The position numbers were made by a program, and so were the translations under genes. The notes below the pieces were generated by a model. It was given only the letters and a program-made list of their open reading frames with translations. It was not told the DNA's origin and did not search any database. DNA of 64,000 nt. Origin: Leptospira wolffii serovar Khorat str. Khorat-H2 (GTDB taxonomy: Bacteria; Spirochaetota; Leptospiria; Leptospirales; Leptospiraceae). This document shows positions 17,848 to 25,808 of the stretch, piece by piece (within the stretch, counting starts at the first letter, position 1; each line of letters starts with the position of its first letter). Location of the stretch: NCBI RefSeq assembly GCF_000306115.2, contig NZ_AKWX02000012.1, positions 1 to 64,000 on the forward strand, given 5' to 3'.

Positions 17848-18104
17848 ATAAAGCAAAGAAAATACTGGGGCAAATCCATGATGAGCTTAATAAATTGCAG
17901 AATAAGGAGTATCAAATTCAGCAAGATATAGAGTTAAATAAAGAGCAGCTTCTTTTTTTGCAGAAATTGCTCGATAAAATTTCGCCTAAATTTGAATCAA
18001 CTGATGTTTTTAATTTTTGTAGAGTATTGACTGATTGCAATGTTTATGGTTCAAAGATCGACAAATTATCTGATGATTTGTTTGCTTCAGTTGAAAAAAC
18101 GTAA
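17844..18104 (+). CDS. Small coiled-coil protein, probable immunity for cassette H
   Basis: This 86-residue protein starts at a TTG that overlaps the toxin stop in TTGA, a translational coupling arrangement. The N-terminal 50 residues are heptad-like (ILGQIHDELNKLQNKEYQIQ). The family is unknown; the role is inferred from coupling and size. Confidence 0.55.
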   Translation: MNKAKKILGQIHDELNKLQNKEYQIQQDIELNKEQLLFLQKLLDKISPKFESTDVFNFCRVLTDCNVYGSKIDKLSDDLFASVEKT

Positions 18105-18515
18105 GACCAAATCAATCCGACCGTTTTTTACAGTGATGATGTTAGCCTTACATTTCGTAAGCATCTAATAAACGTTAGGTCTAATCAAGCACAGAGTTAC
18201 CTGTATGGCGGTAACTCCCGATAAGAAAGCTCCCTCTGCTCTGTTTCCCAAGACTTAAATAGATCACGTAAATACACATAAGGATCGATTCCCGAGACCT
18301 TGGCATTTTGGATTAAAGAATAAAATCTCGCACTTGCAGTAGTTCCCTTAGGAAAGCCTGAGAAAAGCCAGTTCTTTCGTCCGACTACAAATGGGCGTTT
18401 GAGGAGGTTTGGCGGCTTTGCGCGCCTTCGCCCATGCGAGCGCGTGATCCTCTGCGTCTCCGTGCCTTTGCGTGAGAATCGCAGCTTTTAAAAATTCCGA
18501 AATATCAATAAATCC
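18105..18515. other. Spacer containing an IS66 relic and low-complexity sequence
   Basis: The interval contains the IS66 transposase fragment described separately, then about 110 bases around 18400-18480 with no gene that I can recognise. No other gene is supported. Confidence 0.55.
18197..18397 (-). pseudogene. IS66-family transposase C-terminal fragment
   Basis: Read on the minus strand, the frame gives RPFVVGRKNWLFSGFPKG, then ARFYSLIQNAKVSGIDPYVY and LRDLFKSW before a TAA stop at 18197-18199. This is the signature C-terminal region of IS66 TnpC transposases. Everything upstream of RPFVVGRKN is missing. About 66 codons remain. Confidence 0.85.
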
Positions 18516-18642
18516 GGTCCGGGGTTCGGAGCTAGTAAATTCCCGGAGAGGGGTTAGCGGAATAACGATCGATTAGAAAATTAAGATTCTATAAATTATA
18601 AAGAAGGTATGCTCGTTATGGAGCGAGGGGGGACTTCCCCCT
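18516..18642 (+). repeat. Stem-loop core of the intercassette repeat, copy 8
   Basis: A copy of the structured part with the long-looped stem ATAACGATC/GCTCGTTAT (one mismatch). It is close to copy 6 but lacks one A in the final hairpin (GGGGGGACTT instead of GGGGGAGACTT), which puts its ATG out of frame with the following core. Confidence 0.75.
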
Positions 18643-18661
18643 CCTCACACAATACAACAGA

Positions 18662-19822
18662 AACCAAGAAGTCCTCTACCCGAGCAAATTCAACGGTCTA
18701 GAATACTTAGAAGAAGAAAACGTATTACGTTCTATTAATAATATCTATCTGAACGGTGTCCGGATCGCAGCCTTGAACGAAGAGGGAACCACCGCCTACT
18801 TCCTCACGGACCAAGTGGATTCCGTGGCCCATGTCCTGGACGAGAACGGTCACACTCTCAGTCGTATGCAATACGAGCCGTATGGGGAGACGCTCGTTCA
18901 GAGAGGAAACCTAGACTTCGCTCCCAAATACAATTCGCAGGAGCTGGACCGGGAAACCAATTTCTATTTTTATAATGCTAGGTATTACGATCCGCAGATT
19001 GCTAGATTTACGAGTGCGGATAGTGTTATTGATGGAGCGAGGAGTACTCAGGGTTGGAATCGATTCTCGTATGTGGCAGGGAATCCGATCCGGTACAAGG
19101 ATCCGACGGGGCACTGGAGTGCAGGATCTTTAGCTCAAAATTTTGGAGAAGGTGTGGGAGAAATACTCCTAAACACGGGAGAAGCAATCTACGATGCGGC
19201 AACAAGTCCGGTTGAGACAATAAAGAACGCGGCGAGTCAGAAAATGAACTCACTCAAGGCGAATCCTGGGCGTGAGATTATTTCCGCCGTACCTGGAGGT
19301 TCCCAAGCCCTACATAGTTATGATACTGTTAATCGAATCGCGAAAGCAGACTCTCCTTTGGATGAAACGTTCAGAGTTGCTGGAGAGACGGGCGCGGAAG
19401 CAGCAATAGGCTATGCGACTGGAAAGACCGCTCAAGGTGTTGCCGGCGTTGCCGGGCGAGTGGCAAAAAATGCTACTAGTGGTTTAAAGGGAAGAACTCC
19501 GGCTAATCAACTTGAAAAAAATATATCGACAAATGTCGAGAGTAAGGGCACAAAGAAAAGTCGAAATAAACCTCCTCCTCCTGATCCGAAAGCTCAAGGC
19601 AGAGCGCATTCAATAATCGAGAGGTATGGGAGGTCGGGCCAATACACTACACACAATGGTGACGGAACCTGGAAGCAATATCGTGGTTCAGGAAAGGAAC
19701 ATGGACAAATTAAAAGACCCAATATAAAGGAGGCGGGAAGAAATCGAACGCCGGATGGTCGCGAATTTATCGATAAAGGGCGCGTTCGCATCCCGCGTAA
19801 TGATGAGTATCCCGGTAAATGA
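18662..19822 (+). CDS. RHS tip cassette I: effector with a Lys/Arg-rich C-terminal domain
   Basis: The core opens at NQEVLYPSKF and continues to RYKDPTGH. The tip has an Ala/Gly-rich helical segment (AGETGAEAAIGYATGKTAQG), a Pro-rich break (KPPPPDPK) and a roughly 75-residue basic domain with AHSIIERYGRSGQYTTHN, GDGTWKQYRGSG, HGQIKRPNIKE and PDGREFIDKGRVRIP. Basic domains of this kind are often nuclease toxins, but I cannot name the family. The repeat ATG is out of frame; the first in-frame start-type codon is TTG at 18773. The immunity gene overlaps by four bases. Confidence 0.7.
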   Translation, partial: NQEVLYPSKFNGLEYLEEENVLRSINNIYLNGVRIAALNEEGTTAYFLTDQVDSVAHVLDENGHTLSRMQYEPYGETLVQRGNLDFAPKYNSQELDRETNFYFYNARYYDPQIARFTSADSVIDGARSTQGWNRFSYVAGNPIRYKDPTGHWSAGSLAQNFGEGVGEILLNTGEAIYDAATSPVETIKNAASQKMNSLKANPGREIISAVPGGSQALHSYDTVNRIAKADSPLDETFRVAGETGAEAAIGYATGKTAQGVAGVAGRVAKNATSGLKGRTPANQLEKNISTNVESKGTKKSRNKPPPPDPKAQGRAHSIIERYGRSGQYTTHNGDGTWKQYRGSGKEHGQIKRPNIKEAGRNRTPDGREFIDKGRVRIPRNDEYPGK

Positions 19823-20268
19823 TTATGGAGAAAAAAGATTCATTTGATTTTGCCTCTTTTGTTTCGGCAAACTCAAGTCATTATGTTTCTGGATTTGATT
19901 ATTTGCAGATTGTATATAAATCCAATTCTTTACATACCGATTTCATCTTTTGGTTTTCTAAATTATTTTGGCCAGATTTTAAGATTATTGATGGGAAAGT
20001 TTTTTTGCAGGAACTATTCGATCAAAAATATTATGACGAATTAATAGGAGCGGGGGAGAATGATGATGATATACAGTTTTGGATGAATTTACTTGAGTTA
20101 ACAGGTTTGTTTGACGATTTACCGTTGGGGCAAGCAATAGATGTATCGAAATCTCTTGTGCAATGCTGGAATTCTAAACTATCAATAGATGGAATTGTTT
20201 CTGTCCGTGCGAGAGCTATTTTCGAAGAGGATACTGAAGAACTATTTATAACTATTGATGACCATTAA
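19819..20268 (+). CDS. Probable immunity protein for cassette I
   Basis: A 149-residue acidic protein whose ATG overlaps the toxin stop as ATGA. Its acidic character (GENDDDIQFW, FEEDTEELF) complements the basic effector, which suits an inhibitor that covers a nucleic-acid-binding surface. Family unknown. A second ATG two codons in is an equal start candidate. Confidence 0.6.
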   Translation: MIMEKKDSFDFASFVSANSSHYVSGFDYLQIVYKSNSLHTDFIFWFSKLFWPDFKIIDGKVFLQELFDQKYYDELIGAGENDDDIQFWMNLLELTGLFDDLPLGQAIDVSKSLVQCWNSKLSIDGIVSVRARAIFEEDTEELFITIDDH

Positions 20269-20515
20269 GTGCAATCCCGTTAATATGTTCATTCGAATCT
20301 ACTCAGCACAATCGGATCAACAGTGAAATGATGAATTGGTTGAGATGAAATTTTCTCCCCTCAGTGAAGAGGGTTTATTATCTGGAATAATTATATTCTT
20401 AATCAGAATTATTATATTTTTATAATTTGTACAATGCTAGTATTCACCTGACACTTCTTCTGAACGCCTGTTCTAATTTTCTGCTTGGTGGACCTCCGAT
20501 TCTTCTGTCTTAATG

Positions 20516-20755
20516 CGATAGTGTCCGTTAAGTTTCGCACAATTTAAATTTCAGGTAAGGCTCTGGATACCGTCAAGCCGTGAGCTTTGAAATTTTTAGT
20601 TCTTTTAGCTTCTCCATGTCAAGATACTTTTTAGTTCCCCATTTTGTGGAGGCAACGTGCCTGAGACGAGCAGTTGCTAACATGAGGGTGGACTTTCCAT
20701 CCGGGAAAGCTCCCACAACTTTTGTTCTCCTCTTAATTTCTCGAATGATTTAGGA
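20516..20755 (-). mobile_element. IS256-type element remnant
   Basis: The right boundary of the conserved repeat ends at CTTAATGC and is replaced by GATAGTGTCCGTTAAGTTTC, which looks like an element end. A C-terminal transposase fragment lies inside. The other end of the element is missing, so only the outer boundary is well placed. Confidence 0.6.
20573..20749 (-). pseudogene. IS256-family (Mutator-type) transposase C-terminal fragment
   Basis: On the minus strand the frame reads EIKRRTKVVGAFPDGKSTL, LATARLRHVA, TKWGTKKYLDM and a TGA stop at 20573-20575. EIKRRTxVVGxFP and the late KY motif are typical of the C-terminus of IS256-family transposases. The DDE catalytic part is absent. Confidence 0.82.
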
Positions 20756-21282
20756 CGTTATCGCTTGTCGGACCTCCTACAAAGCTCGCCGTTAAAGTGC
20801 CAGCGCCCCTAATCGCAGTTTGACGCACGTGCGTATAACTGGTGGAAAATTGCGAGAGTAGGCTAGTCCTATCGAGTAGGTGGCCCCGAGTATTCATGTT
20901 CTAATTTTCGTTCCCGATTTAGAACGCAGCGTTCCAGATTCGAACCGAAGACACCTAATTCTTATTAGGCGACTGATTTATTCGTTAGGGTTTGTTTAAC
21001 GCATTTTCAGGCAGCCACTCTCTCTCGGGTCCGGGCTTCGGAGCGGAAAATCTCCCGGCGATTCGTGCCCGAGGTTGTTGAGTTTGGCGATTTGAATACA
21101 TCTCGCGATTAGAGCTTTTTGTCTTCGCTTTGCTCAGTCACCCTTCGGGAATCTCGCTTCTTAAGGGGCGCTCGATTGGGTAGCGTAATACCGAGTACAA
21201 CTTAAAGAAAATATTAAGAAAATGCAAATGTTTAGCTCGGTATGAAGCGAGGGGGAGACCTCCCCCTTCATCCGCCCTCAAG

Positions 21283-22446
21283 TTAGAATACAACGACGAA
21301 ACAAATATTCTCAGCTCGATCAACAACGTTTATCTGAACGAAGTGCGGATCGCAGCCCTGAACGAAGACGGAGCGATCGCATATTTCCTGACGGACCAAG
21401 TGGACTCTGTGGCGCATGTCTTGGACGACGAGGTGCATACTCTTTCACGGACCCAGTACGAACCGTACTGAGAAACGCTGGTCCAAAGGGGCAATCTGGA
21501 CTTTGCTCCCAAATACAATTCCCAGGAGTTGGACCGAGAGACCAATTTCTATTTTTATAATGCTAGGTATTACGATCCGCAGATTGCAAGGTTCACGAGT
21601 GCGGATACAGTCGTTCCCGAAACGGGATTAGTCAGCCAAAGTTGGAACCGCTTTTCTTACGTAGCGGGGAATCCGATCCGGTACAAGGATCCGACGGGGC
21701 ATGAGGAGAAAACTTTTGGAGATTCTGTAAAGGGATTCTTTAAGGGAGCTGCAACTAGATACGGACAAGATTTAGCAGCCTCGACTTTTCCGGGTATTGT
21801 TAAATCTAATATTGATTTTGCTAGATCGTTACCAGGGCTTGCTAATAAAGCAGCAGGATTTGGGAAGCAATTCTATTCGGCTTACAAAAGCAATAAAGTA
21901 GGGGAATTTTTAAACAATAAAGCGAACAATGCTTGGAATTCTACAAAAGCAGCCGGCTTTAAGGCGTTAGATCATGCAGTAAAGAATCCTGGCGAAACTC
22001 TGGGTCATTTGACAGTAGGCGCTGCTGAGGGAGGAGCTGGTTCGGGAGGACTGTTAGGGGGACGGAAGAATTTCTCTAAAAAATTTAGAAAATCAAATTC
22101 TTCATCATTAGCAAATATTTCAGATGATGCATTCATACATGTAACTACTCCATCAGGTGCATCGAAAATAATGTCATCTGGGCTGGATCCTCGCATATCG
22201 GGATATGTAACGAAATGGAAGTATATCAAAGATGTTCTTGATCCAAGTGAGTTCAATACAAAGCTGTATCGTAAAGACCTATGGCATGAAAAAGCTGGGA
22301 AATTTGACAGTGGGGCAGTGTTTTTAGAAATAGATGCTAATCCTAAATTTTACAGCCCAAGAACGAATTGGACGAATGGTGTTCCCCAATATCTATTCGA
22401 AGATATCGTCCCTGCTTTAAATATTAAGCGAATCGGAGGGCTCTGA
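21283..22446 (+). pseudogene. RHS tip cassette J: ART/HYD1-like effector, core has a stop
   Basis: The core begins at LEYNDETNILSSINN and carries TGA at 21469-21471 after QYEPY, exactly as in cassette B. Downstream the frame is open through DPTGH and the E/G/J linker. The effector (AFIHVTTPSGASKIMSSGL, GYVTKWKYIKDVLD, KLYRKDLW, SPRTNWTNGVPQY) is a diverged paralogue of that of cassette G, whereas the linkers are almost identical in DNA. Sequence exchange in the linker with faster change in the tip would explain this. Confidence 0.78.
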
Positions 22447-22449
22447 GAA

Positions 22450-23085
22450 TTGGAAAAGCAAATTAAAGAAATAATGAATGCCAAAGGCAATACTGGTCCG
22501 GTTGAAAGGTTAGAATTTCTTTTTAAATCACTGAATACTTCAGACGATCAGCAGGAATTCATGCAGACAATATGGAAAATTATTAAATTTGGTACAGCAA
22601 TAGAGAGGAGTCTTTCCTTTGCCATTTTAAGTTCTTTGAATATGTCCAGTCAATATAAGAAAGAAATTAGAGAATATTTAGGAAAGTATAAGTATGATTC
22701 TGATGCACATTTGTTAATGCAGCTTCTTGGTATCTGCAAATCAATGGATGAAGCCTGGGCGATTGAGTTTGTTGAAACTATTATGAAGAAGGCTAAGTTA
22801 AAAAAAGAATGGGCAATATATATGATGGCAAATAGAAGCTTGATTTCTACCCGGAAATGGCGCCATGCTCTTAGGGATTTTGTAGACAACATTAATAATT
22901 TTGATAGCAGAACAGTGATAGACAATTTTGCATTCTTTCTCTGGGTGCATCCGGAAGTTGTGATATATGAAAACAATGAATTAGTTGATCCTGGAGTTGT
23001 CAAAAAAGCGATCGGTCTTAAGGCTAAAATTTTAGAAAGGTACAATGAAGCTTATTCTCACTTTCTTTATCGTAGGGATAGTTAA
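22450..23085 (+). CDS. Probable immunity protein for cassette J (paralogue in G)
   Basis: A 211-residue helical protein starting at TTG four bases after the toxin stop; the G copy has ATG at the same place. It aligns end to end with the gene at 15832 (EIMNAKGNT, AWAIEFV, RKWRHA, WVHPE) but is clearly diverged. The divergence parallels that of the two effectors, as expected for matched pairs. Confidence 0.68.
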   Translation: MEKQIKEIMNAKGNTGPVERLEFLFKSLNTSDDQQEFMQTIWKIIKFGTAIERSLSFAILSSLNMSSQYKKEIREYLGKYKYDSDAHLLMQLLGICKSMDEAWAIEFVETIMKKAKLKKEWAIYMMANRSLISTRKWRHALRDFVDNINNFDSRTVIDNFAFFLWVHPEVVIYENNELVDPGVVKKAIGLKAKILERYNEAYSHFLYRRDS

Positions 23086-23201
23086 CAGGATGCGAAATTC
23101 GGAATTTTTTCTGTATTTGCAGAGCTGAGATTAGTTCAATGATGAAAGTATCGTTATTACTGATTATTATCATATTACCTTCGTGCAATAGAGACACTTG
23201 T

Positions 23202-23316
23202 TCGAAGCGATTGTATTTCCCGGAGAGGGGGTAGCGCAATACCGAGTACAACTTAAATAGCATTAAGAAAATACAAATAATTCGCTCGGTATGAAGCGAG
23301 GGGGAGACTTCCCCCT
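23202..23316 (+). repeat. Stem-loop core of the intercassette repeat, copy 10
   Basis: The structured part only, from CGAAGCGATTGTATTTCCCGG to the last C-run. Its middle stem ATACCGAG/CTCGGTAT matches copy 9 with a different AT-rich loop. Cassette K core homology begins about 18 bases later. Confidence 0.75.
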
Positions 23317-23334
23317 TCATCTGTCCATTGAACA

Positions 23335-24747
23335 AACCACCAGGTCACCCATATCGATTCCACCCAGAGTGGGAACGACAGGCTCGTTATGAATTACGAC
23401 GCCTCCGGAAATATGACCAGGCAGAGAGACAATTCCAAGGATCTGACAAAACAGATCACGATCGATTCCGAAAATAGAATCTTCCAGGTTCAGGATGCAC
23501 TCGGTGCGACTGTAGGAAGATATTGGTACGACGAAGGAGGCTTCCGGGTCCGCAAACTCGCGGTCGTTCCTTCCGGAGCCGGTTCCAGAAACCAAGAAGT
23601 CCTCTACCCGAGCAAATTCTACGGTCTAGAATACTTAGAAGAAGAAAACGTATTACGTTCTATTAATAATATCTATCTGAACGGTGTCCGGATAGCCGCC
23701 TTGAACGAAGAGGGAACCACCGCCTACTTCCTCACGGACCAAGTGGATTCCGTGGCCCATGTCCTGGATGAAGAGGCCCATACTCTTTCACGAACTCAAT
23801 ACGAACCTTACGGAGAAACCCTCGTCCAGAGGGGAAACCAGGACCTTGTTCCCAAATACAATTCCCAGGAGCTCGACCGAGAAACCAATTTCTATTTTTA
23901 TAATGCTAGGTATTACGATCCGCAGATTGCGAGATTTACGAGTGCGGATACAGTCATCGACGGTGCCCGCAGCACGCAGGGTTGGAATCGGTTCTCCTAC
24001 GTTGCAGGGAATCCGATCCGGTACAAGGATCCGACGGGGCATGACTCAGTTGAGCCATATCTGTCACCAGAACAAAAGCAGAGTGCCAGCAGTCTTAATA
24101 ACTCTCTGTCATATGTTAGAGGTTTCACTATCGGGTTAGCTTCAAGAAGTATGGCGGCCCTGAAAGATAAGGCGTCAGATATAGGCTATATATTTGGAGT
24201 GACGGATCGACTTGAGTCATACGATTTACAGGGTCGATCGTACGTTGCACCAAGTACTGAGCACGTTAAAAGGTTTGACGAAGGGCTTTTTAGCAAGTCT
24301 CTGCCGGAAGGGACAGATCTTGAAAAATTTGTAAAAGGTTTAAATCATGGAACGGGCTTAGGTTTAGCTGGGACCGAGTTTACTTTAAGTTACTTATCAT
24401 TAGGTAGATCAAAATACTCTGGCGTAACTACTCAGTCGAGTCGCTCGTTGTTAGCTAGTGACAAGCAACTGGCTCGATAGAGCGGATTGCTAAGAGAAGC
24501 GGCAAGCCGAAAAGGGAACTATGGTCTTGGAATTGCTACTCGTCGCGAGGCAGATATGCTTGGTAAAGAATGGGTAGGTAAGGGGGCCACTTGGAGTTCG
24601 GATGGAAAAGCACTTATCAGCGAAAATAAACTTCGGCAATATAGGCCGCCTTCGCAGAAAAAAAGAGGAGTGCAAGCAAATTTTGAGCAAAGGTCCTTGA
24701 AAGATGGAAAGTTCCATAGTAATGGTCATCTGGATATCGTTGATTAA
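23335..24747 (+). pseudogene. RHS tip cassette K: GNGHLDI-type effector interrupted by TAG
   Basis: This is the longest orphan core, from NHQVTHIDSTQSGN, and has no stop before DPTGH near 24043; an internal ATG at 23389 lies in the core. A TAG at 24478-24480 cuts the tip, after which the same frame gives SGLLREAASRKGNYGLGIATR, ADMLGKEWVG, LRQYRPPSQK, QANFEQR and SNGHLDI. These motifs form a C-terminal domain I recognise from many RHS and haemagglutinin toxins, though not by function. The stop separates the toxin domain from its delivery scaffold. An Imm8-like gene follows with a strong ribosome site. Confidence 0.8.
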
Positions 24748-24763
24748 TTGAGAGGAGGATTAT

Positions 24764-25114
24764 ATGAGAGCCGATTTGAAACATCTTCACTTTCGGGATA
24801 GAGATATTGAATCTTCTATTGAATTAAATGAGGACAATGTGCTAGAGGTCGATGCATACATTGGTACTTCGGGAGAGGATGCGTCTCAAATATTTTCCTT
24901 AACCGTTTGTACTCCTGAATATTTTGCTAAGAGGTTGGAGCAAGAATCCGTTGTGAATGGTCGAGGTTACTTGATTATGAACGCATTTAATGAAGATAAA
25001 TTAAGATCCTATATTGATCGGTTTTGTTCAAAGTGTTGGGGTGACTCATGGGAAGAGATAGAGCGAAAGTTAGAATTCGTTGGTAGGTCAGAATTTGAAG
25101 ATTATCAAGAATAA
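24764..25114 (+). CDS. Imm8-like immunity protein
   Basis: A 116-residue acidic protein. The pattern FSLTVCTPEYFAKRL, GYLIMNAFNEDKL, CSKCWGDSWEEIERKL and a final EFEDY fits the Imm8 immunity family. AGAGGAGG lies seven bases before the ATG, the best ribosome site in the array, so the gene could be expressed although the toxin is broken. Confidence 0.75.
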   Translation: MRADLKHLHFRDRDIESSIELNEDNVLEVDAYIGTSGEDASQIFSLTVCTPEYFAKRLEQESVVNGRGYLIMNAFNEDKLRSYIDRFCSKCWGDSWEEIERKLEFVGRSEFEDYQE

Positions 25115-25126
25115 ATTGTACAGAGA

Positions 25127-25481
25127 TAGTATTCGGTTTACACTTCTTCCGAACGCTTGTTCTAATTTTCTGCTTGGTCGCCCTTCACTTCTTCTGTCTT
25201 AATGCCTTGGATAAAGACTTGAAATGGAGTTTTTCCATCCCGCCCATGGAAAAATCCCTATCACAAATCCGAAATTTTCCAACCGGAAATTCTCACTTTC
25301 TGCGTTTGTAGGAATTCTTACAAAGCTCTCCGTTGATTTGCGGTTTGTTGTTGCGGAGGACAATTTGACGCATATGCGTATAGCCCTTCCATTGGGTCCG
25401 GGCTTCGGAGCTAGTAAGTTCCCGGAGAGGGGGTAGCGAAATCCGCCAGCGGCGGATGTAGCGAGGGGGAGACCTCCCCCT
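25127..25481 (+). repeat. Intercassette repeat, copy 11 (last)
   Basis: A full-length copy starting TAGTATTCGG and ending in the G-run/C-run hairpin, with the TCCGCC-AGC-GGCGGA stem. No RHS sequence follows; it closes the array. Confidence 0.78.
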
Positions 25482-25808
25482 ACGAATTCAATTATGTGTG
25501 CGCAGTTTTATGTAACTTCGTAAAATCCCCCATTTTTTCACAAACGACCAAGCCTCGCGCGCCTTCACGCAACTTCGTGAAACCACTTCACATTCTTTCC
25601 GAGCAAAGAATAAATGAGGATATTGCGCAGCTTCGTAAAACTCGCCTCCGCGGTTCATTTAGTATGGAGGATTTCACGCAATGTCGTAAATTGTCCCACA
25701 AATTTTAATCAGCTTCATTGAGCTTGCCTTTGGGGCTCTAATTTTCTCATCTAGTATATAATAATATTATAACATAACTCTCCGACTCCGGCTTTTTGGC
25801 GCGAGGAA
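25482..25808. other. Non-coding flank with four spaced CTTCGTAAA-type motifs
   Basis: The sequence contains four related motifs with TCGT at 25518, 25575, 25633 and 25684 (steps of 57, 58 and 51). Each is preceded by a GCA(A/G)-like element, and one is symmetrical (TTCACG-CAACTT-CGTGAA). A 70-codon frame across them is probably chance. Confidence 0.5.

Larger units (their letters stand above)
20438..21267 (+). repeat. Intercassette repeat, copy 9, interrupted twice
   Basis: The left end (TAGTATTCACCTGACAC) is intact to about 20515, where an IS256-type relic begins. The repeat resumes in degenerate form, including GACGCACGTGCGTATAAC near 20822. The structured end carries an insertion of roughly 110 bases near 21063-21172, between the CCCGGCGA and GGGTAGCG boxes. 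The middle stem is ATACCGAG/CTCGGTAT. Confidence 0.7.

Noticed and set aside
2027..25481. Intercassette repeats as a CRISPR array or integron
   Set aside because: Units are hundreds of bases long with gene-sized spacers and no cas or integrase gene is visible. An attC likeness is limited to hairpins and constant flanks.
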